In this document: positions 20,610 to 32,800 of the stretch, one piece after another
Layout: each line of letters opens with the position of its first letter
How positions within the stretch are numbered: the stretch's first letter is position 1
Assembly: GCA_032718475.1 (NCBI GenBank)
Contig: JAUCBJ010005409.1
Span: 1 to 43,224, forward strand
DNA from: Nemertoderma westbladi
Lineage: Eukaryota > Xenacoelomorpha > Nemertodermatida > Nemertodermatidae
Length of the DNA: 43,224 nt
Reading direction: 5' to 3'
Made by a program: the position numbers and the translations under genes
The notes under the pieces: generated by a model
Databases searched by the model: none
The model's input: the letters and a program-made list of their open reading frames with translations, nothing else
Told to the model about the DNA's origin: nothing

Positions 20610-22005
20610 GCAATTTTATCTATTGAATGGATTTTCAAAATTTCGTGCTAGCACCAAAATTTGCACACAGCACCGAAAAATACAAGTTTGATACGCTTGG
20701 TGCAACTGGTATATATTTCATCGAAACCAGAACCCCAAAAAACCCCAATTGCGTAAAAAACAAGTTTCAAACAATCAATTTACAAAATTGACATTTCAAA
20801 ATTTGGTGCTGGCACCAAAATTTGGCACCCGCTGAAAAAAACAAGTTTCAAATTTCTAAATCAATTTATATGAATTCCATCCAATTGCTAACACCAAAAA
20901 AACCGGTATAAATCAAAAATAGAGATGTTACATTTAATATTTAATGAAATGTAATTTTCAAAAAACGTCTCAAAAAAAGTGCCAAAAGTAGGGTTAAAAA
21001 ATGGTGCTATAACTCGAACACTACCCAATATTTTTGAAAACGGTTTTCACTACTAGGAAGACAATAGATGTTTAGGAAAAGTCATAAAATTTCAGATTCC
21101 CAACTGCGTTTGTTTCAGAATTATAATAAAAAAACCACGGGGGGGTCATATTGACCCCCCCCCCCCCCCCCCCCGGGTTTAATAGGGTTAAGGCATGGTG
21201 GCAAATAGGGGACTGGAATTAAATGTTGAAGGCATAATGCTATGGTATTTAGGCTGCGATTGTTACGTATTTTGACATTTTTAACTATTTTTTTCTACTT
21301 ATAACTATTATTTTATTTTAAAAATTAGGAGTATTGAAGACATTCATAATACAAATAATAGCAATTACTACAATATCTGTAAAATCTTACACAAAGCATA
21401 CAATGACATCATTTGCATTATAGCTATGATCCTCGAAAATGGAAAATACTGCGTTCCGACCTATGCGACGTAACACTGCAAACTGGAAGTTTTCAGCGAT
21501 ACAATAATGACACCAGAGCGCTGATAAGTTTCAATACTTATTGTAACAAACAGTACAATTTTTTCTTAAGAAACAAGAGCTTGTAAATTGAATCAATGCT
21601 AAGGTCCGCCAATGCTCTATCCAGGTCCATATAGTAGAAACTAAATCATCGATGTGGTATTCATATTTTATCGTTATGTTGTTATATATACTCTGACTTC
21701 TTATGTTCGTTGCAATTGGAATGGTGCCAAGAACGTAAAGATATCATTACAACGGGATATTGGTAGTTGTACAGTTGGCGATAGGGCGTGCTAGTCACGG
21801 AAAACTTGACATAGATAAATTTTTGTAGATGGTACATGTTTTTCCAAGCATTTCCTAAATGGCGTAAATGCAATTACTCTGTGAAATCGTTTTTTTTTTT
21901 CAGATCTTAACTTTCGATATAATGAATGGTGTTTTGCCATGCCGGGGCTACATGAAATTTTGTTTTAATTCAGTTGAGGGGAGAAAAAAACAAATTATAG
22001 CTGTC
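20610..22005. other. AT-rich gene-free stretch with repeated GGTGC/CACC motifs and a C tract
   Basis: Two loosely repeated blocks (about 20638-20700 and 20800-20860) share a GGTGCTGGCACCAAAATTTGG-like motif and ACAAGTTT. Near 21139-21175 is GGGGGGGTCATATTGACCCCCCC, a near-palindrome running into a long C tract. The rest to 22005 is AT-rich with no coding potential. Confidence 0.5.
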
Positions 22006-23322
22006 ATTGAAAGGAGCCGGTAACAGGGACGGTTATTTTTAACCAAAACAATAAACGACGTTGTTACAAATTGAGGGAAAGGAGCAGGTTACAGGGACGG
22101 CTCTTTATAACCAAAACAATAAACGATGTTGTTACCAATTGAGGGAAAGGAGCAGGTAACAGGGACGCTCTTTTTAACCAAAACAATAAACAATGTTGTT
22201 ACCAAATGAGGGAAAGGAGCAGGTTACATGCACGGCTCTTTTTAACACAAACAATAAACAATGTTGTTACAAATTGAGGGAAAGGAGCAGGTTACAATGA
22301 CGGCTCTTTCAAACCAAAACAATGAACGAATTTTTGACCAATTGAGGGAAAGGAGCAGGTTACAGGGACGCTCTTTCTAACCAAAACATTAAACGATGTT
22401 ATTACCAATTGAGGGAAAGGAGCAGGTTACAGGACGCTCTTTTTAACCAAAACAATAAACAATGTTGTTACCAAATGAGGGAAAGGAGCAGGTTACATGC
22501 ACGGCTCTTTTTAACACAAACAATAAACAATGTTGTTACAAATTGAGGGAAAGGAGCAGGTTACAATGACGGCTCTTTCAAACCAAAACAATGAACGAAT
22601 TTTTGACCAATTGAGGGAAAGGAGCAGGTTACATGGACGCTCTTTCTAACCAAAACATTAAACGATGTTATTACCAATTGAGGGAAAGGAGCAGGTTACA
22701 GGGACGCTCTTTCTAACCAAAACAATAAACGATGCTGTTACCATTTGAGGGAAAGGAGCAGGTTACAGGGACGCTCTTTCTAACCAAAACATTAAACGAT
22801 GTTATTACCAATTGAGGGAAAGGAGCAGGTTACAGGACGCTCTTTCTAACCAAAACAATAAACGATGTTGTTACCATTTGAGGGAAAGGAGCAGGTTACA
22901 GGGACGCTCTTTCTAACCAAAACATTAAACGATGTTATTACCAATTGAGGGAAAGGAGCAGGTTACAGGGACGCTCTTTCTAACCAAAACAATAAACGAT
23001 GTAGTTACCAATTGAGGGAAAGGAGCAGGTTACAGGGACGCTCTTTTTAACCAAAACAATAAACGATGTTGTTACCAATTGAGGGAAAGGAGCAGGTTAG
23101 AGGGACGCTCTTTCTAACCAAAAACAATAAACGATGTTTTTACCAATTGAGGGAAAGGAGCAGGTTACAGGGACGCTCTTTCTAACCAAAACAATAAACG
23201 ATGTTGTTACCATTTTAGGGAAAGGAGCAGGTTACAGGGACGCTCTTTCTAACCAAAACATTAAACGATGTTATTACCAATTGAGGGAAAGGAGCAGGTT
23301 ACAGGACGCTCTTTCTAACCAA
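22006..23322. repeat. 67-bp satellite array, about 19.6 copies
   Basis: The unit includes GAGGGAAAGGAGCAGGTTAC, AGGGACGCTCTTTCTAACC and AAAACAATAAACGATGTTGTT. The period of 67 bp is verified between successive AGGGAAAGG motifs (for example 22681 and 22748). A block of four units beginning near 22172 recurs near 22438, with the same private variants (ACATGCACGG, ACAATGACGG, GAATTTTTGACC), showing higher-order amplification. Some units are 66 bp through loss of one G. The unit is the core of a dispersed family (see 24818-25199). Confidence 0.96.
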
Positions 23323-23924
23323 GACTAAGGCAAGGCTAAGGATTGGTTTAGGGTTAATATATTCCAAGTAAATATATTTCTATTTTCTTTATTGCTTTGT
23401 ATACAGTAATGAGGTTTAATATAACATAGTAAATAAGTCTCAACATGACTAAAGTTAATTCGGCCTGATTTTACGGGCGGATGTGCCTAGAACCACCCGC
23501 TAGTAACCAATAATATATATTAACTGGGTGAATGTAATTTTATTGTGTAATTTGATTTGTTTTACATCGTAGTCCACCTTGTTTCTGTGGACGGCGGATT
23601 TACGCCTTGTAATCCGGAATGCCTTTGAACTCCTCGGCTGTGTACAGAGCGATCTACGTAGATTACTATAATAATTACCCGTGTCTCTGATTGGATTGGG
23701 TTAATTATTTGGTTGCATACGTTTGGACTACGAAGCGGGTTGACCTAACTACTGTAATAATTGCGGCTATCCTTCCTACAGTCCTACTGTATGGATTATT
23801 TTTATATTTGTGTAGTAGATAGCGCTCGCATATAGGCTTAAATACCATAGTGAGATTTACTGAAAAACATAGCAACGTGATTACTTTTCAAGTATTACAT
23901 AAATAAATACACATTGACATATAA
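23323..23924. other. Gene-free spacer
   Basis: AT-rich sequence with a small GC-rich island around 23570-23640 that contains a GTCCACC/GGTGGAC-like inverted motif. No open frame or known repeat was recognised. Confidence 0.45.
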
Positions 23925-24185
23925 GGGGGACTCTGGGCGCAAAATCGACGTAAATAACAGCTGATTACGAGCGAAAATATTACTGTAACCTACTGTATTT
24001 TATTGACTTTGGCTTGTTGTCTTGGCTAGAATAACCCGCCACCAAAACCTGCTTATTTCCCTTAATGAATTGTTTAATATTTTTTAAATAATTAAATATA
24101 AATTCGCGTATATATAGAAATCATATAAATAGCGCATGGAAATGAATTGAGAATAGATATTAATTCGCTGAGATGGTATTAGCGC
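23925..24185. repeat. Dispersed foldback-family copy (one arm)
   Basis: From GGGGGACTCTGGGCGC the sequence follows the 24818-25199 element: AAATCGACG, AAATAACAG, TGATTAC, ACTGTAACCT, ATTGACTTT, GGCTAGAATAACCCGCC, then a late ATATTAATTCGC block at about 24157. It is diverged, and it runs into the C/G homopolymer cluster at 24184. Confidence 0.65.
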
Positions 24186-24497
24186 CCCCCCCCCCCCCCC
24201 CAGGGGCGTATCCAAGGGGGGGGGGGGGCACGGGGGGGGCTCATGCCCCCCCCCCCCCCCCGGCAATTTTTGAACTATGATTGTAAGCACTAGCGTACAG
24301 AGGGTGGTGGCCATGTGGCTATAGCCACCCCCTAGGAAAATGAGAAAGCTGAAAAACCCCTTCCATTTGAAGTGAAAAAATAAGTAATAAAAATATTAAA
24401 GATCCACATTCCCAATTTTCTGAAACAAAGGCATTTTTCTAAACTGCAAGCTTCGCATTGTAACCTGGCTGGCTAGGGGGGGGGGGGGGGGGGGGGG
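24184..24497. repeat. Cluster of C and G homopolymer tracts
   Basis: C runs occur at about 24183-24200 and 24246-24260, and G runs at about 24219-24228, 24232-24239 and 24477-24497, separated by short unique sequence (CAGGGGCGTATCCAA). Together they form a potential strong hairpin. Tract lengths may not be reliable as assembled. Confidence 0.8.
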
Positions 24498-24817
24498 TGG
24501 TGGGTAATATGAAAATAACCCTTGCTAGTATTATATCAGTTGTGGCCTTCTGGCTGGCCACAAATGGGAAATACATTGCTCTCTACCCCGTTGCTTCATA
24601 AATCGAGGTGCAATTGTAACCTTAGAATTTTATAAATCCATATGTAAGCAAGTATTGTCGTGTCTAGCAGTATTCTGCTTATGTTTTGTTGTTCAGATTA
24701 TGTCAACTTCGCAGATTTCTGGTTATATTCTCGTTACGCTGCCCAGTAGGCTTACCACTTATATAACCTCCTACTAGCAGATAGGGGGGGAAACTGGACG
24801 CAATAAAAATTCATCCC

Positions 24818-25199
24818 TCCCCAGGGGAAATTCGACACAAATAACAGATGATTACTCTCAAAAATAAAACTGTAACCTGTTATATTGTGTTTAGTTTATT
24901 GTTTTGGTTAAAATAACGTGCCACTGTAACCTGCTCCTTTCCCTAAATTGAGAATTTAACATTGAGGCGGGATATTAATTCGCCAAGGTGGGTTTTGCAA
25001 ATGGACGCAAATCCCATCTCGGCTAATTATTTTTTTCCTCAATGTAAAATTATCACGTTTTGCTAACCAAAATATTGAACGAAAGTCAATAGAACAGGTT
25101 ACAGTTTTATTTTTGAGAGTTATCAGCTGTTATTTCGATTCAACATCGAATCAACAGCTTTCGAATCAACTGTTAATTGCGTCGATTTTCCCCTGGAGA
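24818..25199. repeat. Foldback element containing the 67-bp satellite core
   Basis: The left arm 24818-24966 and right arm 25037-25199 are inverted copies: CCAGGGGAAA against TTTTCCCCTGG, CTCTCAAAAATAAAACTGTA against its complement near 25090-25109, and AATTTAACATTGAGG against CCTCAATGTAAAATT. The right arm has an extra 36 bp of TCGAATCAAC-type repeats. Within the left arm, ATTGTTTTGGTTAAAATAA and ACTGTAACCTGCTCCTTTCC are the reverse complement of the 67-bp satellite unit. Confidence 0.78.
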
Positions 25200-25372
25200 T
25201 GAATGACATTTGATTTGAGTCGAAAGTCCCCACCCCCTCAGGCTAGCCTAGCTCGTATGAAAAGGGTATTATACAGTGTAAAGACCATTGATAGTAATGA
25301 AAGCCTCCTCGCTGCGCTCTCTCGGTACATAAACACTAGGATTATAATCCTGAAGTTCTATTTTGCACACTT

Positions 25373-25587
25373 TACACCATGTCCTGGAATTTAGTGTCGT
25401 TATTCAGGTACCTGGACTCCCCCCCCCCCCCCCCCCCCCCCCCATATTTTCAACAAATCTTAATGAGATTGCATGAAATTTGAAACAGAGATAGTTTCAC
25501 CTCCCGACCACTGACTGGGTGAGCCAGAATTTTTATTTTAGCTTTCATTCTTTATCCACACGCGTTTGAAAAAAGTGTCTCAGGCGA
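25373..25587 (+). repeat. Single arm of the poly-C foldback family
   Basis: It matches the left arm of 6279-7159: ACACCATGTCCTGGAAT, TTATTCAGGTACCTGG, a C run of more than 20 at about 25419-25443, TGCATGAAAT, and GAGCCAGAATTTTTATTTT to GTTTGAAAAAAGTG. The C tract sits at the same internal place as in the other copies. Confidence 0.78.
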
Positions 25588-26577
25588 AATGGCACACCAC
25601 ATAATTGTAGACCAAGTGTTACCAAAATTAGAAGCGATTAAACGAATCCCTTGGGTATAGTTGTATGTAAGGTCAGGATCGTATGAGGAACTTTGCAATT
25701 ACGGTGTAGTAAACACGTCTGCTAACCGGACAGACGAACGACCCAACCAACACAATGGATTTTAATTGAAATCACCAACAATACAAGTCGTAGTTTCAGT
25801 GAGTGAAGAATTCCTAAGTAGTAAGTTTTGGCTCTCATTAGCATGCCATATTGTCAATGCTGTTTATGATTGGAATTTTCAATTGGGCGCGGTTTTTTGT
25901 TACCTAGAAGGCACCGTTGTTGGTTTTATTTAAAGGTGAATGTTAAGCAGGTATCACTTTCGCCGGCGTTAAACCGCGGACTGTGTAATGAAGCTTTTTT
26001 TTCGTCGACATTTTCGTATCGGAATGCCAATGAATAGCCAAGGTATGGAATTGCATCGCCCCACAATATATGGGGCCTTGTACCAGGAATATTAATAACG
26101 CAACTCAATTCAATCATCCATAAAGTTAGGAAAAACCTAGAATATAAATCGCACGGATATTTCGGAAATGTATTCAGACATGTTTCTCCAATTCAGCGAC
26201 CACTTTTATTTAGTTATTTATTTATTTACACACTTTGAAACACTAAATATATTTAAAACTTTGTATAGAAATAATAATAACATAAATGCGCATCTCGGTA
26301 AAAAAAAACTGACTAACTATTCTGATTTGCATCGGTAGGGAGGCCTATTTGCAGCCAATAACAGCTATAGTTAGGTACCGGTACACAGCGATTAACAGAA
26401 GCAGAATGGCCGCCATTGTTAGGCGTTGCGAGACGGTATGCGCACCAATGGGCGCCCAGCTTCGCCAAACAACTGCTTCGGGAGATTATAAGTACAGAGA
26501 AACTTCATCGAAATACGACATTCTTACAATTCCTCTACCATCTGTCGTTGGTAACTCAAAGACTTTTCCTAACAAAT
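25588..26577. other. Upstream region of the bHLH-PAS gene
   Basis: No gene was recognised. The segment 26349-26577 is open in the frame of the first coding exon and is probably 5' UTR or coding upstream of the chosen ATG. No TATA box can be assigned with confidence. Confidence 0.4.
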
Positions 26578-26804
26578 ATGATGCATCAACAAGCGCACCA
26601 CCCATATACCCAGACTCACCACTTACAGACGCAGCCTTCCATGGGACAGGAATGCATGTTACCAGGACAACAGGGTCTAATGCAGCAGCAACATCCACCC
26701 AATCACCACCCGTCGTTGGTTCAGAGTCAACACCACCCCTACATGCCAAACTTCTGTCAGATGATATCGCCACCGTGTTTGATGGACGCTTTTGAGGATT
26801 CTTG
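26578..26804 (+). CDS. NPAS3: Probable first coding exon: His/Gln/Pro-rich N-terminus
   Basis: The frame from the ATG pair at 26578/26581 encodes a His/Gln/Pro-rich segment ([25 protein letters not shown]) ending MDAFEDSW, followed by a good donor TTG|GTAAGT at 26805. Low-complexity His/Gln-rich N-termini occur in trachealess-type proteins, which supports the assignment. The exon leaves two bases of a codon, while the next strong acceptor (30031) supplies two bases before ATG, so the direct join is out of frame. An inner AG at 30037-30038 or an unseen small exon would fix this. Confidence 0.6.
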
Positions 26805-29800
26805 GTAAGTTTCTCCTCCACGAGTCCCGTTCACATAAAGCCACATTCATTTTTTGTGGCTGGCAATAATTTAGTGGCGACTGCATGATGCCGGCATATG
26901 AAAATGTATTCTGGCACATATTTTTTATCGACCATTGGTAAAGAATTAAATATTTTTTTTAATATATTAACATCATTTTTTTATGTTGTTAATAATTTAT
27001 TGTTTAAATTTATGAATTGATCAGATAGTGATGTAGGATAATATAACAATTACTGTGGTAATTATAGACCAACCTTGACAAACTGTGTTAAAATTGTTCA
27101 GTTTAATTTTTTCCTTGTTTTTTTTTATTAGAAAACCAGCCCTCTGTAACATGCTTCGTTCCTTCAATTTATAAAGATATCCTTTATTGTTTTGGTTAGA
27201 AAATTCAGCATCTGTATTCTGATCCCTCATTTGTAAAGATGTAGTTTACTGTTTTGTTTAAAATATTTCGCCTTTTTAACCCGATTATTTCTCTTAATTC
27301 ACGTTATTTTCTTATGTGCCGTAATTGAGAAATGGACCACTTTAATAGAAAAAAGTCTAGCAAAATAAGAGTGTGCCAGCCTAATTCAATTTGCCTTTAA
27401 TCTCCAAACCATCAAATAACAATGTACCACTTCAAATAATGTGGCAGTTTAATTAATTATTGTGACAGAAAATTAATTAAAACTATTTATGCAATTTAGA
27501 TAAAAATGCAAAACATTAAGTTAAGTTTAATATTTTGTGTCCCGTTTTTAAAAAATCTGTCATTTTCCAACCTCTTGGCTGCAAGACTAAAACTCAAACT
27601 TTACACTTCTTATTCGATTTCTACAAAATATATATAATATAAATAAATATATTTTGCGTTTTTGTAACTCTGTAAGGAAATCCAGGGGTTTCCAATGTCA
27701 ACTAGCGTAACTTTTCGCCAGTTCAACATTTGGGTAAACAAAAACAATTTAATTATCAAGTGACTGGTGGCGATAATGAGAAGGGATCGTAATATTCAAC
27801 AAGGAGCTTTAGATTTGTAATTTACACTCGAAAATGACATATTTAAGAAGTGCGTGGCCGAGTTAAAGAAGAATTTGGCCTGTCTACCTGATTTTCTACC
27901 GAGGGAATTTAGAAAAGATGGGTAATATTCTAAAGTACATTTCAATTCAGAATAATTTACCTTTTTAAATTGCAAACTCAAATCACCATTCGCAATTGTG
28001 TTAAGTTTCGGTGCATTTAGCATCCCCCCTCCTACCCCCTACCCCAATCCTACCCGCTACTCGAAACTGGGGTGGACCGCCCCCCATTTATAGGCAACCA
28101 CCCCATGTAAGTTATCTCTGGCGCTAATGGGCCTTTATTCTCTCGAAACAGATAATATCGGCGTGGGGTGTTTAGTCGCCGCTGTGGAACCGCCATCCAA
28201 ACCGATCATATTTCCTACCCCACTGAGTCGCTCCACTCTCAAAATGGTTTCCCCTTTCCGATAAAAAACATTTTACAAAAGCTCTCGAGATTTTGTTACC
28301 GCGCGCATTGCCCCCACACATTATGTGTAATCTAACCCCGAGTGCAGGCGGTTTTCTAATGATAGATCATTTACTTACTTACAACTGTAACCCCTCTTTT
28401 TTATTTAATATAGTTTACTGAATCTGCATAAAACACTTAAATTTATCGAATAACCGAACTAAAGAAGACAGTAACCGATGAATTTTTACGCTAAAATACA
28501 CCATCCCATCCCATCTATCCTTTTTCCCTTATAACTCTGTTATCGACTTAGTTACCGTTGTGTACACAGACAATGTGCACGACTACCTACTTGATATAAT
28601 CGGCTTCTAATAAGAAAACTGTTAAGCTGTGCGCTAAGCCGATTTCACTGCGCGCGGTTTACAGTAAGTCAGGTAGGCCCGTGGGCATCGCCTCTCATTG
28701 TAAGCTACTGCACGCCTCCATAGAATGCAGGTCCACTTGAGGGCACCATGTAGGCCTGATTGTGTCCAGCACTTCTCCCTTTGGATGGGTACACACGGAT
28801 ATATAGATTGAAAGCTCCCACCCACAACACTGCTAAGTATTCCGCTAATTGTCTCCAGAAATTGAGTCGAAGCAATAAAACAGTGAAATCTAATTTTCGT
28901 AGTTAATGTTATGTATATGTGTGGAAATGGAAGTAAATGTAAATTACTCTACTAATGTCTCATTCGATTTTAACTTTGATAATTAATGGAAGCCTTTTTT
29001 GGTATATAAATTAGAAACACAATTGTATGTATTATGTTTCGACCTACATTTCTTTTACCCTCGAGTGGGATACTATTCTGAAACATTGCATTGGGTTTTA
29101 CAGGAAGGGTGAGTGTATTGAATTGAAGTGAGCCTTACATGAGAGGGTGGGATAACTCAGTTGGCTAGCGCCGGGTCTGCAATCTATTGGTTGTAGGTTC
29201 GAGCCCAGCCAAGGTCCACTCAGCCTTCTTTCTATCCACTGGGGTCGATAAAATATGGACCAGTTGAATTATTACTGGGAGCAAAACTTGGGCTAGGAAT
29301 AGCGCCCACCCCTACCTTCGGGTAGCAGCTATCGAAAGAGGAGCCTTCGGGTCGCCTCCGGCTTCGGCCGACTGTTTGCTTTGAGCTAGACCTAACCCGA
29401 CCCCAGTGTAGTGTATTGTAGTGTACCCGAACACTAGACCCCAGTGTAGTGTATAACCAACAAATCAGTGGGCAGTACTAAACATAACATAATAGCATTA
29501 ATTTATGGCAAGAAAATTAGTAACTTAAATATATAAATAATATTGTAATTACTTTCGTGCCAAATAATATATTAAATATATATTCACATTATACACACAA
29601 ATAGTCGATAATTCCTTATAAAACTCCCTCGCAGTTGATTTTGATCCCAGATGATAAATTTCTTATGATGGAAGTGGTTTTCTCTCGCCCCTTCATTGAT
29701 ATTCTTGAGCTGAAATCGACTGCTGATAGTTACATTAGTGAGTGTGTGTGAGTCCCTAATGCTTACCTTTGAACAATTGATCTGATAAGAGGAATTTCAA

Positions 29801-32800
29801 TAGGACGAATCGCATTTAAGAGCATTTAATTATTGTTTGTCATACCCTGGTGTCAGTTCAGTAAGCAAAAATTATGCAATACAGTATTAATGTCAACTTA
29901 AAACACGAATTCATAAACATTTCTAAATACTTTACTAACAAAGCCAATAGTTACATTGTATTATTATTATTTAACCGAGGTTTTTATAATGTTATATTTT
30001 ACATAATTTCGATCCTTCGTTAGTTTTTTAGCCATGAGGAAGGAGAAATCCCGCGATGCGGCGCGATCGAGACGGGGCAAAGAGAACTACGAGTTCCTGG
30101 AGTTGGCTAGGATGTTGCCGACTCCATTCGCGATCACAAGTCAACTCGATAAGGCCTCCATTGTTCGTCTAGTCGTTTCCTATATGAAGATGCGGGATTT
30201 TGTGACTCAGGGGAACCCACCCTGGTCTGGAAAACACTACTCCAAAGATAGAGGTTAGATTTACTACAACTTGGAATTTGTCCCTCTGCGCTTATAAATA
30301 ATTCCGTCCAAAGGCATAGGTTAGGGTTACTTGGACTTAAAATACTTTAAAACCTAAATTAGATCAATCCATAATATAATTCTCCTAATTATCAATGTAA
30401 ATTGACAAGACATCTTAAAATTTTATCTATGCTCAAACTTTTGGGCCTACAACATTCACTCTGGCGTAACTATCGACTTTTTTTATTTGTTTGGTTTCCG
30501 TGTGTAAGAAATGATTTGAGTTTTGAGTATTGTTAAACACGTATAAAGCCTCCTCTGGCCGCATGCTTAGAGCACCATTACCGCAGAGGAACGCAATGAC
30601 GTAGACAATTATCTAATGATAAATTCTTTGAAGCTTATTGAGTTATCGCCATACATTGGGCCTATGAGGGAGCACGCGGCATCCATGATGGCTTTTAATG
30701 CCTCTACAGATGGGAGTGCTGTGCTTCACGGGTGACTTAAATCTCTTTTTCAACTCTCAAATGTTATTACAGCGTAGAGTAAACACACAGTGTAGAAGGT
30801 TGATGCATTCCTTGATACGGGAATGCAAGGGTACTACCACAGGGCACCGCGTTTGGTACAGTAACCCAATCAACAAACCCTCCGCCGCTGGCTAATGTAA
30901 AGGCACATCGGCAGCCGGTACATTTTGACATCTGAAGATGCTCAATTTTGGGAAGTTTACCGGCCCGAGGGGCAATTTAATTGTTCCGCTGCCCGAGGCA
31001 TAATCAACACGGGCAAACATGTCTTAGGGGGCAGTTATGGGGTGGAGAGGAGGTCCCTTGATTACTGTCCAAGAGATCTGATTTCCTCCATTGATCAACT
31101 TGTTTCGATTCAGCAAGTTGAGATTATTTAAATTGATGGATGGAGTTAGCTATAGAGTTGGATAAATTGAATGCCAGCACTACTGACCAAAGATAATCTG
31201 TCAAAAGATTCATGCACTAAAATCGTAAAGGGGGTATCTGCTTACAAATGGAGCAGGACGAGCTTTACATGATCAACTTGAAAGTTGATCCAGATAAAAT
31301 TAAGAGAAACCGATTCTTTATTTTTCTTAATGCATGTTATATTTATTTAGATGCGTTGGTTCGTTTTGGTTGTCATTATTAATTATGTAATAGTCTTGAA
31401 GTTAATATGCGCAACGATTTTGATAACAACTTATAGGTATGATGATAGTGCTGGCTGACCAGGCCGGATTTTCCAAGTTTTGATTTATTTTGGTTCAACT
31501 TGCCGTTAAAAAACTGTCTATTTAACAATACTTAACTACCTCAATCAGCTTTATATTACATTTTTTTTTAATTCAGGTATTTTCCCTACGGAAAAAGTAA
31601 CCCATAGGATTGCATTGATTTTACTTTTTTTCCCGGCGCAAAAAGTAAAATTTTTTGGTGGAATTTCTTAAATTTTAATACATGTGTTGAAGGAGCATCG
31701 AAGTAGAAAAGGTTTGCACGTAATTTGAGCCAAATCCATTCATACACTCGAAAATTATTATTTTATTATTATTATTACGCCATGATTCGGTAACTCAGTT
31801 AAATTAGCTCACATAGTTTAAAATAAATAATAGTAAAATATTAAAATAGATTGAATTGATATGTCAATAAAAACGGGAAGAGGTTTGTTGCATGAGGTTC
31901 TACTTTCTAGATCATGATGTGAGTGAGATTCTATTGGCGTTACAGTTTAGTAGATGATATGTTGGTTGGAGCTGCTAGACCACAAAGCGGAGCACCTACA
32001 TTCTTCCTTAGGCTGATGGAAGTTGATACGAGTACAGATACGATGGTGGAAGTCGTTAACTGAAAATCGTGTATTAATGGCTTAATGGCTCCAATCCAAT
32101 CCTCTGTTCCGGAACTCCAGTGATGATGACGAGAATTGCCCCGGTATATTTCCCCGCTTATGGATCAGATCGCAGTACTTCTTGTACTCTTGTGTGTGAG
32201 GAAGGTATAACAAGATGACAAGGGATCCCTCTTTACAGATCGCATAGATCAACCGGATATGTGTAGTCCCGGACAGATTTTTGGCAAATATAAAAGGCCA
32301 TATCTCGCGCAAACCATACTGGATTATTGGCCGCACCTTCATGTTAAATAGCGTGACGGCTGTACTCAACAATTATTGCAACTTTAGTGTCTGCAAGGGG
32401 AACTCCAAAACGGAACTCAATATCCAATATTGGTTTATGTACAGTATGGTAGTTAAGCGGCTCTCCAGTATCGTCCCACTTCAGCTTTAAATGGTAACTC
32501 GCCATTGTCCTTTGGTTGTTAGGCACTGCTTTGTAAGGTAAAATTGTTGTTTCTTTTTGCATTAATTGTATTTTTATTTAATTTACAACTGATTCCTAGA
32601 ACAAATGAACTGCAACATGTGCTATTGACTTTATTATTTTGGTTAGAATCTCAAGTCACTGTAATCGGACCTAAAGCTGCAGGACCTAACAACGTAGTTT
32701 GACCTTCCCTTTAAACTTAGTAAAAAAGTACCTCTTTTCCTTTTGTAACTTTTTACTATCGTGCACGTTAACTTTTGTTTTTTTGGTTTGGTTTCCCCCT

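Noticed and set aside
21139-21175. A terminal inverted repeat of a DNA transposon at the GGGGGTCA/TGACCCCC motif
   Set aside because: Only a single local near-palindrome was found, and no matching distant end could be located in the window.
23134-23328. Open frame across the 67-bp satellite
   Set aside because: Repeat-derived, short and without a domain.
26349-26795. Alternative 148-residue frame over the first exon
   Set aside because: It runs through the same bases as the His/Gln-rich frame, but it does not lead to the EDSW-GTAAGT junction in a family-like way and has no resemblance to known proteins.
29147-29220. A tRNA gene
   Set aside because: A and B boxes are present, but the sequence does not close a full cloverleaf with an acceptor stem and it continues into a SINE body.
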